From: a virus
Direction: 5' to 3' (one strand)
IMG/VR virus record: IMGVR_UViG_3300002835_001252
Location: 1 to 21,816 of that record
Length of the DNA: 21,816 nucleotides
A program made the position numbers and the translations under genes. The notes beneath the pieces were generated by a model that had not been told where the DNA came from, did not search any database, and saw only the letters and a program-made list of their open reading frames with translations. Below, in pieces: positions 16,009 through 21,785 of this stretch (the stretch's first letter is position 1; each line of letters begins with the position of its first letter).

Positions 16009-17277
16009 ATGGCTGGTAATTTTACCCCAAACTCTACTTGTGATTGTTGTCAAAAACCGCCAGACGTTGACATTGGATTTGAATTTGAAACAAGAACCTT
16101 TTATGGAGACATTCCATGTTGGGCTGGGTCTGATAGTTTTGGTGTTAAGTACGGAACCCAAAAAACCATATCCCCAAGAACAACAAAAACGGAAAATGTT
16201 GAACTTTTAGGGACATTCGATAGAACGCAGAGTCCAAATTGCTCATATAGTCGTGAATGTTCACCATATTCTTTTTCTGAACAGGCAACTACTACTACTA
16301 CTACTACTTATGCTGGACAACAGTTAGGTGGAGCTTTTTATACAGAAGGTGGCGGAAGCGGAACGACAACAACACAATTCTCAAGAAGTGTTGTTGTCAC
16401 AGATGACTGTCAACTGTTAGTAAATAGCATTTTTGTAAGCACAGATCCAAATGCTGGATACAGCACAAGTTCTTATGAAGAAAGCAACACAAATTGCTCT
16501 GGTATGGTTCAATATACAGTATTAAATTCAGATGACCCAGATTATCAAGTTAGTTGTGAAGGAAATTTTGTTTCTGTAAATAATCAGGGATGTTTTTTTG
16601 ACATTCAATGTGATAATGACACCGCAGGAAATATTGGTTCTTTAGCTATGGGGCAAACTACTTCAACAACGCAGATTGGGGCAAGCGCAGCATTGGGATC
16701 GCCCATAACATTTGAATATTCGGGTCAAATAAGTCCAATTACTTCAGAGGGAAATACATTTGGTGTTTACGACGATATGGATTCTTTACAATACACAATA
16801 TCAAGCGCAGTAAGTGCTTATAATGCCGCTTATCCAAGTGGTGAATTTCAAAAAAGCGTCACAAAATATCGTTTAGTTCACCAACCATCAGTAACCTGTT
16901 ATTTAAAAGTCTGGATAAAAAGAGTTACAGTTTGTTCGGTGGGTGAGGACGAATCCGAAGAAGAGGATATGTTGGAATATGAGTGGACAGGAGCGTCTAC
17001 TAATGGAAAATTGTGTTTAGACCCTCCATTTTCAAGCGGTTTTCCTTCAGCTATTAGTATACCTCCAGAATCTTGGAAGAATAACAAAATAGAATCTACT
17101 TTTTCAGGAGAACTTTCCCCTGAATCAGCGGCTGGGCAAACTTGTTCTGTATATTTACAAATATTTAAATATTCTTTTTTAAAAGACTACGAACCCAACG
17201 ATCCAAATGAGTTTGGCAATCAAGGATGCAAACCAAATGGATATCCAGATCCACTGTGTGGTGTTCAGCCAATATAA
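16009..17277 (+). CDS. Cys-rich beta protein of the fibre module
   Basis: The protein has 422 residues. It begins MAGNFTPNSTCDCCQKPPD, with Cys at 11, 13 and 14, and has about 19 cysteines spread along the chain (PNCSYSRECS, DDCQLL, GCFFDIQCD, VTCYLKVW, VTVCSV, GCKPNGYPDPLC). The rest is Thr/Ser/Gly-rich with beta-strand alternation, including a poly-Thr run from about seven ACT codons at 16288-16308, and one acidic patch (EDESEEEDMLEYEW). No known fold is recognised. Position after the shaft and coiled-coil proteins suggests a receptor-binding tip or decoration protein. Many cysteines suggest zinc binding or disulfides formed after release. The contrast with the Cys-free repeats of the giant protein is notable. 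No signal peptide is seen. Confidence 0.7.
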   Translation: MAGNFTPNSTCDCCQKPPDVDIGFEFETRTFYGDIPCWAGSDSFGVKYGTQKTISPRTTKTENVELLGTFDRTQSPNCSYSRECSPYSFSEQATTTTTTTYAGQQLGGAFYTEGGGSGTTTTQFSRSVVVTDDCQLLVNSIFVSTDPNAGYSTSSYEESNTNCSGMVQYTVLNSDDPDYQVSCEGNFVSVNNQGCFFDIQCDNDTAGNIGSLAMGQTTSTTQIGASAALGSPITFEYSGQISPITSEGNTFGVYDDMDSLQYTISSAVSAYNAAYPSGEFQKSVTKYRLVHQPSVTCYLKVWIKRVTVCSVGEDESEEEDMLEYEWTGASTNGKLCLDPPFSSGFPSAISIPPESWKNNKIESTFSGELSPESAAGQTCSVYLQIFKYSFLKDYEPNDPNEFGNQGCKPNGYPDPLCGVQPI

Positions 17278-17281
17278 ATTA

Positions 17282-17692
17282 ATGAGTAAAAATAATAAAC
17301 ACTTATTTAATTTTAGGACATCGGCATGCGGACAATGTAATTGTGGAATAGATAAATCTGACCCTTGTTCAATTTGCCCACTAAAAAAATGGGGAACACA
17401 TCCGACTTGTAACAAAAACACGCACTTAAAAAGTCATCCTAAAATAAGCTTTGAACTACCAACCAATTCACAAATGGCGAAATCTGTTGTTGGTTCTTTG
17501 TCAAAATGGGTCGGAGGGGGTTTCAAACAGGTGCAAGAAAAAGAATTTGATCAACGCTTATCACATTGTAAGCAATGTGAATTTTGGAATTCTAAAGGAT
17601 TTAACAATTCTGGAAGATGCATGAAGTGCGGATGCTCAACTTGGATTAAGCTTCGCATGGCTACCGAAAAGTGCCCTATTGGCAAATGGTAG
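17282..17692 (+). CDS. Zinc-ribbon protein with DUF6171-like C-terminus
   Basis: The protein has 136 residues. I chose ATG 17282 (MSKNNKHLFNF), 4 nt after the previous stop, because the earlier ATG at 17207 would overlap the 422-residue gene by 71 nt. Twelve cysteines form two groups: ACGQCNC, DPCSIC and PTC near residues 16-43, and SHCKQC, GRCMKCGC and EKCPIGKW in the last 45 residues. The second group (CxxC...CxxCGC....K.....CPxGKW) is a recurring phage zinc-ribbon signature that I associate with DUF6171. It often lies beside tail-fibre or glycan-modification genes, but its function is unknown. Here it closes the fibre module and overlaps the convergent gene by 17 nt. Confidence 0.75.
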   Translation: MSKNNKHLFNFRTSACGQCNCGIDKSDPCSICPLKKWGTHPTCNKNTHLKSHPKISFELPTNSQMAKSVVGSLSKWVGGGFKQVQEKEFDQRLSHCKQCEFWNSKGFNNSGRCMKCGCSTWIKLRMATEKCPIGKW

Positions 17693-17978
17693 TTTTTGGC
17701 CTGACAAATACCATCTCTCTAGTTTTACCACTGTAATCAATTTTTTTCTTGGTTGATTCCACCATATCTTTAGATATAAGGTCGAACATTGCCTGTCTTG
17801 ACAAACCAACCTCTTTGGCGGCAAGGATAGCAAGCTTCCATCCGTCTGCCTCCATATCTTCTGTAGTGGTCTTGGTTCGAGATTCCTTGAAAGAATCCCA
17901 TACACTATCCCAAGATTGAACTACAATTTTAGGAGAGGAGCCTTTTGCTCTACGAGTTTTGCTATGTGTTGTTTCCAT
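17676..17978 (-). CDS. Small winged-helix/HTH candidate protein
   Basis: The protein has 100 residues, starting at ATG 17978. Its start overlaps the end of the phosphoesterase by 58 nt, which is long for this genome; an internal Met (MEADGWKLAILAAKEVGLS) would be an alternative start. Residues of about 42-70 (DGWKLAILAAKEVGLSRQAM) look like the first helices of a winged helix: Trp, then helix, then G-L-S turn, then recognition helix. A basic stretch and a beta-like wing follow (SGKTREMVFVRPK). It is the last gene of the right leftward block and meets the zinc-ribbon gene tail to tail. A DNA-binding regulator is the best guess. Confidence 0.5.
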   Translation of the reverse strand: METTHSKTRRAKGSSPKIVVQSWDSVWDSFKESRTKTTTEDMEADGWKLAILAAKEVGLSRQAMFDLISKDMVESTKKKIDYSGKTREMVFVRPKTTICQ

Positions 17979-18718
17979 GAGAATGTGCCTTTGTCTACGG
18001 TGAATGTGATAAAACCAAAGTCTACTTTACCAGAACAGCGTCTGGCTCCGAATTTGCTCCCTGCTCCCTGAAGGGCGGGGGTTGTCATGGCAATCCAGTC
18101 TGGGCCTCCCGCAAAGTTGTGGTAGTGGACATGGCTACGAATCAAAACGTCAGCCTTGGTTTGCTCTCCCTCTGCTGCGAGGATTGAGTTCCAGAGACGG
18201 TCTTTAGCTACTCCTGTATGCCGTCCATGAGGTAAGGAGGAACTTCCTGCTGGGTGGTGTTTAAGATCGAAGACAATTCCTTCGACTTCAACCCACGCAT
18301 GGTCGGTTACTGTAGCCCCGACTCGTTCTGCGATAATATTCTCCCAGTCTTCTCCATCACTGGAACTCACATGATACGGAGTTCCTCTAGTGAGAACGAT
18401 CTTGCAATTCTTGGTCTTGGGCACCATGCGAATGATCTTGGTGGCCATATCCGCTTGATCCTCCATATCAGGGGCCAGAAGCTCCGTAGAGCCACTTTTC
18501 TTACCCTTACCGTCCACCAGATCCCCGTTGACGAAAACAATATCGTAGGGGCCATTGCGGGTAATTTCGCGGGCATACCATGTCCAGTGGGCTTTATTGA
18601 TCTGTGCCCAGAGTGGGATTTCCCCATTTTCATCTTTTTCGGGCAACCAGCCTGTAGGGGTAAGCCCGACACGATGGCCGCAGTGGAAGTCCGATAGGAC
18701 TGCTATTTTTTTGCTCAT
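17921..18718 (-). CDS. Calcineurin-like metallophosphoesterase
   Basis: The protein has 265 residues from ATG 18718, which overlaps the upstream TGA as ATGA; the in-frame start at 18751 adds 11 residues that do not fit the fold. Metal-binding motifs are present: D10-x-H12 in VLSDFHCGH, G65-D66...D69 in VNGDLVDG, H154-H155, and S195-H196-V197-H198-Y199-H200. The usual GNH(D/E) motif is replaced by RGTPYH (111-116), as I recall from a group of phage phosphoesterases. Such enzymes hydrolyse phosphodiesters or phosphomonoesters with two metal ions. The substrate is unknown; phage members may act in DNA processing or nucleotide turnover. It is coupled to the nucleotide-metabolism fusion protein upstream. 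Confidence 0.85.
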   Translation of the reverse strand: MSKKIAVLSDFHCGHRVGLTPTGWLPEKDENGEIPLWAQINKAHWTWYAREITRNGPYDIVFVNGDLVDGKGKKSGSTELLAPDMEDQADMATKIIRMVPKTKNCKIVLTRGTPYHVSSSDGEDWENIIAERVGATVTDHAWVEVEGIVFDLKHHPAGSSSLPHGRHTGVAKDRLWNSILAAEGEQTKADVLIRSHVHYHNFAGGPDWIAMTTPALQGAGSKFGARRCSGKVDFGFITFTVDKGTFSWKQHIAKLVEQKAPLLKL

Positions 18719-19317
18719 AGAGAGGTTGCTTGGTTGCAGAGATCTAAACACCGCGCATAGCCGCAGATATCGGCCACGCTGTCACGATGACGGGGTGAGT
18801 TGGTGAGTCTGGAAAGCTTAACCGCAATCATGCACATGGCGATTTGTTGCGGGGTCACATTGGTTCCAAGGATGGCTCCCCACATCTTGGCTTGCTTGGT
18901 AAAGTCTTCAATGGGGCTTCCGTAGTCGGTTTGGCGATCATAGGAAGTAAGGCGCTTGGCAATGTCGCAAACATCTTCTTTGTCCAACCTAACCATAGAA
19001 GGGTAAATACGCAAGGGTTTTTCCAGCCATTGGGCTACGGCGACTTCCGCTCTGGCTCCCTTGGACTTCTCCCACTTGGGAAGAAGAACCAACTCGTCGC
19101 ATTCAAAGACCGCATCAATATCCCTTCGGGCACAGTCTTCAATGAACTTGCTGTCCATTTGGGAGTTGTGGGGATCTAATCCAAGATCTTGATCCATCCT
19201 TGCTGGATTGATCACTTTGTGTCCCGCCTTCATTAGAGCTTCTTCAGCTTCAAAAAAGGCAGGATGGTTGAGGTTCTTGTGACCGCGCATAGGGCCACAG
19301 ATGTATACTGTAGTCAT
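18715..19317 (-). CDS. DUF4406-DUF6378 fusion (nucleoside deoxyribosyltransferase-like)
   Basis: The protein has 200 residues. Residues 1-115 match DUF4406, a nucleoside 2-deoxyribosyltransferase-like fold: VYICGPMRG at the start, then GHKVINPA, then ARRDIDAVFECDELVLLPKW followed by SKGARAEVAVA, where the Glu corresponds to the usual catalytic position. Residues of about 130-200 match the DUF6378 signature common in phages: DRQTDYGSPIEDFTK, then VTPQQIAMCMIAVKLSRL, then HRDSVADICGYA. DUF6378 is all-helical and I suspect a MazG-like NTP-pyrophosphohydrolase relation, which is inference. The two domains are often separate genes in phages; here they are one chain. Likely role: handling modified or excess nucleotides during phage DNA synthesis. 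The phosphoesterase follows by ATGA overlap. Confidence 0.8.
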   Translation of the reverse strand: MTTVYICGPMRGHKNLNHPAFFEAEEALMKAGHKVINPARMDQDLGLDPHNSQMDSKFIEDCARRDIDAVFECDELVLLPKWEKSKGARAEVAVAQWLEKPLRIYPSMVRLDKEDVCDIAKRLTSYDRQTDYGSPIEDFTKQAKMWGAILGTNVTPQQIAMCMIAVKLSRLTNSPRHRDSVADICGYARCLDLCNQATSL

Positions 19318-19337
19318 GTGTTGTATTGGTGTGGTTG

Positions 19338-19598
19338 TTAAGAGTCTTTGATGATCTTCTTCAGATCCCCGTCATCTAGATCGTCATCCCCCTCGTCCTC
19401 TTCTTGCCCGTAAAGGATGTCATGGATATTGGATACAATGCCTTCGATGGCGTAATCATTGCCGAATTTGAGGAAAGCGTTTTTGGTTTCGTGGCCGTCT
19501 TGAAAAGTGGCAACGACAAAGCCCGAATCAAAGTATTCAACAAGATCCTTGGCCAATTTGTCCAAGACTTCTTGCAGTCTTTTGTCATGGGAAGCCAT
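19338..19598 (-). CDS. Small acidic hypothetical protein
   Basis: The protein has 86 residues. The first 70 residues are a mix of helix and strand (DKRLQEVLDKLAKDLVEYF, then VVATFQDGHETKN). The C-terminus is a strongly acidic tail (EEDEGDDDLDDGDL) ending in KKIIKDS. No family is recognised. The acidic tail could mimic DNA or bind a basic partner such as an ssDNA-binding protein surface, but this is speculation. It lies 20 nt before the DUF4406 fusion gene and 4 nt after the zinc-ribbon gene. Confidence 0.65.
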   Translation of the reverse strand: MASHDKRLQEVLDKLAKDLVEYFDSGFVVATFQDGHETKNAFLKFGNDYAIEGIVSNIHDILYGQEEDEGDDDLDDGDLKKIIKDS

Positions 19599-19602
19599 GA
19601 GT

Positions 19603-19758
19603 TTAATCGATTTGTTCGCGGCAGTTCTTGCATGTCTTGATTACTCCGACATGCTTGATCACGGTTTGTTCAATATTTTTTGAGCCACAATAAGGACATT
19701 CTCTGAATTCGGGCTTGCGGTAGGTCTTTTTCTTTCGGGAACTGGGCTGCTCTTTCAT
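19603..19758 (-). CDS. Tiny zinc-ribbon protein
   Basis: The protein has 51 residues. The basic N-terminus MKEQPSSRKKKTYRKPEF is followed by CPYCGSKNI (C21, C24) and CKNC (C43, C46), giving a CxxC-x18-CxxC zinc ribbon. Its ATG (19756-19758) overlaps the TGA of the endolysin gene as ATGA, which fixes the start. Zinc ribbons of this size often bind nucleic acid or an RNA polymerase. The coupling to a lysin may simply reflect packing. Function is unknown. Confidence 0.75.
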   Translation of the reverse strand: MKEQPSSRKKKTYRKPEFRECPYCGSKNIEQTVIKHVGVIKTCKNCREQID

Positions 19759-20273
19759 TTAACTTTCGACTGATTGATTCTGATGTAACACCTTGCCAAA
19801 GAATGGTTTCTGCTCTTGAGCCAAACGCCATCACCAGAATCACTGTCTCTGGTTCCGCGCTGGTTTGTATTGCCCTCAACACAGTCAAACATTGTTTTGC
19901 TTGTGGCCACAACAATTCCCGTATGAGAGAAGTCAAAGACCGCAATGTCCCCGACCTTGGGAGCCTTGGTATTGTAGATGACTTGGGTGGTGTTCGGGCG
20001 CTTCTTGGCCCATTCAATCAGTCCGAAAGCGGCGGCAGTCCTTGGACGCCACTTGCTTGGGGTCATGGTCTTCAGACCAAGCCAAGACACAACTTCCTTG
20101 TCGTTGAGCCACTGAGCCACACACCAATCAACAAACGCAGCACACCATGGCCAAGCTGCTGGTGCTAAGTTAGTTGCAGCTTGATACTCGCGGATTTTCT
20201 TGCCGCGATTGTTCCCGCCAACTTCTTTAACTCCGACTTGCGAAAGCGCAATGTCTGCAAGTTTCTTTACCAT
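19755..20273 (-). CDS. Cysteine-peptidase endolysin (CHAP/NlpC-type)
   Basis: The protein has 172 residues from ATG 20273. A TTG start at 20300 is possible, but the ATG has an AGAGG 8 nt upstream and a short 7-nt overlap with the preceding gene. Catalytic residues are recognisable: Cys44 in WPWCAAFVDW, His117 in DIAVFDFSHTGIVV, and a polar third residue in CVEGNTN (Glu133 or Asn135). The W-C-A-x-F-V...GD-x-x-V-F...S-H-x-G-I-V order is that of CHAP/TIGR02594-type peptidoglycan amidases or endopeptidases. No signal peptide or cell-wall-binding domain is visible, so export would need the holins encoded just upstream. This is the enzyme that opens the host wall at the end of infection. Confidence 0.85.
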   Translation of the reverse strand: MVKKLADIALSQVGVKEVGGNNRGKKIREYQAATNLAPAAWPWCAAFVDWCVAQWLNDKEVVSWLGLKTMTPSKWRPRTAAAFGLIEWAKKRPNTTQVIYNTKAPKVGDIAVFDFSHTGIVVATSKTMFDCVEGNTNQRGTRDSDSGDGVWLKSRNHSLARCYIRINQSKVK

Positions 20274-20467
20274 TTGCACTGCCTCTGGCCAATATCCCAA
20301 TTCCTATAGATCCGTTCCACCTCGGACTCCGATGGAGACGGAAGCTTTTCCATCATTGCGCCACTTGATTTTGGAAGTGAATCGGATGGAACTGAGTAGA
20401 CGGACAAGGAAACTTCTGCGATCTTCTTCGGGCGGGACTTTGACGAGTATTGCTTTGAGGGTTTCAT
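20267..20467 (-). CDS. Small hypothetical protein in lysis cassette
   Basis: The protein has 66 residues, starting at ATG 20467. It lies 9 nt after the holin-like gene stop and overlaps the endolysin start by 7 nt, so the space is fully used, which supports a real gene. It is Ser/Pro/Lys-rich (KQYSSKSRPKK, LPSPSESEVE) and ends in WDIGQRQCKW. There is no membrane segment or lipobox, so it is not an obvious spanin. Low complexity and lack of family leave the function open. Moderate confidence that it is translated. Confidence 0.5.
   Translation of the reverse strand: MKPSKQYSSKSRPKKIAEVSLSVYSVPSDSLPKSSGAMMEKLPSPSESEVERIYRNWDIGQRQCKW
20282..20286 (-). promoter_or_regulatory. Shine-Dalgarno-like AGAGG deciding the endolysin start
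   Basis: AGAGG lies 8 nt before ATG 20273. It is one of very few SD-like sequences in the window and favours that ATG over the TTG at 20300. Confidence 0.45.
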
Positions 20468-20476
20468 GGGATAATC

Positions 20477-20809
20477 TCATTTCTTCTTGCGGCGAACGGG
20501 CTTTTTGATGGCGATAGCCCGACGAACTTCAGTATAGGTAATAGGCCCAGCCACCCCGTCCTCGTCAGTATGAACCAAGGCTTGGATTTTCTTAACACCC
20601 CTGACATTTACTTCGTTAGTGACGTAGTTAACGATAGATATAAGGAGGGCCACAATGAAGCCAGTAAGACTGACCTGATCAACGGACTCTGCCAATTTGG
20701 GGTCAACCATAGCGAGACGGGACACAATAGCCGCAACAACCATGGCAATGAGGGGCGTGATAATACCGCCCATCTTGGAGACTAGAAATGCGAGAAGTTT
20801 ATCTTTCAT
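20477..20809 (-). CDS. Holin-like two-helix membrane protein with peptidoglycan-binding-like tail
   Basis: The protein has 110 residues. There are two hydrophobic segments, at about 15-35 (IITPLIAMVVAAIVSRLAMV) and 47-66 (SLTGFIVALLISIVNYVTNE), linked by a short charged loop (DPKLAESVD): a holin-like hairpin. After the second segment, KKIQALVHTDEDGVAGPITY followed by TEVRRAI resembles the second half of a PG_binding_1 repeat (IQ...L....DG..GP.T...V), then a Lys/Arg-rich end (KKPVRRKKK). This could hold the pore-forming protein to the wall. ATG 20809 overlaps the TGA of the previous gene as ATGA. Placement directly upstream of the lysin supports a lysis role. Confidence 0.7.
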   Translation of the reverse strand: MKDKLLAFLVSKMGGIITPLIAMVVAAIVSRLAMVDPKLAESVDQVSLTGFIVALLISIVNYVTNEVNVRGVKKIQALVHTDEDGVAGPITYTEVRRAIAIKKPVRRKKK

Positions 20810-21090
20810 AGATCTAGTTTATAGCGTTGCACAGCAGATTCAACAGCAAAACGAATCAAAGATTCAGAGGCGCTGATGCCCTGCTTTTTGGCTGTAAGGG
20901 TAAGCTTTTTGACTGCGGCTTCGCGCTTTTCGGCTCCAGTTTTATCGGTGGAGGCCAGCGATTGGACGATCTCCAAGGCAATCGGGAGAAGAACTGCTAC
21001 CGAAGAGGAAGCAATTTCCCGAAGGATAGGAAGGAAGAAGTTGAAGACGTTTGAGGTAATACCCCAGATTTTGGCAAAGAATGATTTCAT
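20806..21090 (-). CDS. Holin-like membrane protein
   Basis: The protein has 94 residues, starting at ATG 21090. The N-terminal part is hydrophobic and amphipathic (FFAKIWGITSNVFNFFLPIL, then SSSVAVLLPIALEIVQSLAS). It is followed by a helical charged half (TGAEKREAAVKKLTLTAKKQ, then SESLIRFAVESAVQRYKLD). The latter pattern (EKR-AV-L...G...S-S-I-AVE-AV) recalls LLH-type phage holins or their tail segments. It overlaps the next holin-like gene as ATGA, which suggests a matched pair such as holin plus antiholin or accessory holin. The role is inferred from context. Confidence 0.65.
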   Translation of the reverse strand: MKSFFAKIWGITSNVFNFFLPILREIASSSVAVLLPIALEIVQSLASTDKTGAEKREAAVKKLTLTAKKQGISASESLIRFAVESAVQRYKLDL

Positions 21091-21105
21091 AGATTTAAAG
21101 CTAGA

Positions 21106-21390
21106 CTAGAATCCCTTGGATTTCAAGTAATCTTCGATTCTTTTTGTGCGCTCGTCAATTCGGGCTAGGGTCTCGGATCTCTCTTGGTTTTCCTTATTGA
21201 TCATCTCAATCCGCGCATCCTGTTTGGCATCATTAGCTTGGATAGACCGCATCTGCTCTGGCAGGACAATCCATCCATTGAGGGCCGAAAACATGGTAAC
21301 CAGAAGGGCCACTCCTGCGATCAACTCGCTCATCGTGAGCTTTACCCCCCGCTCCATCCCTCTACGTCTTGGTATTTCTTCTACGCTCAT
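21106..21390 (-). CDS. Single-pass membrane protein with coiled coil (lysis-associated)
   Basis: The protein has 94 residues from ATG 21390, which overlaps the upstream TGA as ATGA; an in-frame start at 21432 would overlap that gene by 46 nt and is less likely. A basic N-terminus (EEIPRRRGMERGVK) precedes one membrane segment (about 20-42, ELIAGVALLVTMFSALNGWI), followed by a coiled coil (QDARIEMINKENQERSETL, then ARIDERTKRIEDYLKSK). This is the layout of an inner-membrane spanin-like or holin-accessory protein (N-in, coiled coil outside). No partner lipoprotein is visible, so spanin is only one option. Confidence 0.7.
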   Translation of the reverse strand: MSVEEIPRRRGMERGVKLTMSELIAGVALLVTMFSALNGWIVLPEQMRSIQANDAKQDARIEMINKENQERSETLARIDERTKRIEDYLKSKGF

Positions 21391-21782
21391 AGTGCTGTAA
21401 TGATTGAAGCCACTTGATAGCGCCAAGGCCAATCAATATAGGTGGCTAGGCTTGCGGGGTTGCCCGTGTCTCCGCGATAGGCGGCGGCAATATGTCCCAA
21501 AGCTTGTTTCTCACTCCAGTCCGTAGTGCCCGTGCTCGACCCCGAAACCGCATTGTAGATATCCTTCCATACATACTGTTTAGGCAAAGATATATACGAT
21601 GCCTCATCCAGTGGTGCGCCAGCAGCTACGGCAATCTTGGCCCAGAGATAGCGTTCTGGGAGGGTGACGTAATCAGCAATAGATCCAGATCCCAATTCTT
21701 CTATTAGCCATTGGGAGAGCATGTACCTTCGGGGCACATCCGCCGCCGAAGCAAACACCGCATCTAAAGTGGGGAGAGCCAT
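21387..21782 (-). CDS. Helical-repeat phage protein with P-x-R-Y units
   Basis: The protein has 131 residues, starting at ATG 21782. It contains five related units of about 25 residues: VPRRYMLSQWL (Y20), LPERYLWAKI (Y45), LPKQYVWKDI (Y70), SEKQALGHIAAAY (aligned Q93) and WPWRYQVASI (Y122). Helix-capping Pro followed by Arg-Tyr and a hydrophobic helix repeats in each. There is no membrane segment or cysteine. I recall unnamed phage proteins with this Y-[IV]-x-L-P-x-[RQ]-Y signature near structural or lysis genes. A structural scaffold or tail-associated role is plausible but unproven. The next gene starts inside its stop (ATGA). Confidence 0.7.
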   Translation of the reverse strand: MALPTLDAVFASAADVPRRYMLSQWLIEELGSGSIADYVTLPERYLWAKIAVAAGAPLDEASYISLPKQYVWKDIYNAVSGSSTGTTDWSEKQALGHIAAAYRGDTGNPASLATYIDWPWRYQVASIITAL

Positions 21783-21785
21783 AGC

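Noticed and set aside
16288-16308. ACT trinucleotide run as a phase-variation switch
   Set aside because: In-frame triplets would change only the number of Thr residues; no frame switching is possible and no second short repeat is nearby.
17207-17281. Longer start for the zinc-ribbon gene at 17207
   Set aside because: It would overlap the 422-residue gene by 71 nt, and the added residues lack any pattern; ATG 17282 fits the usual spacing.
17686-17714. Inverted repeat ATGGTA ... TACCAT at the convergent junction as a terminator
   Set aside because: Only 6 bp stem with a 17-nt loop and no T tract on either strand.
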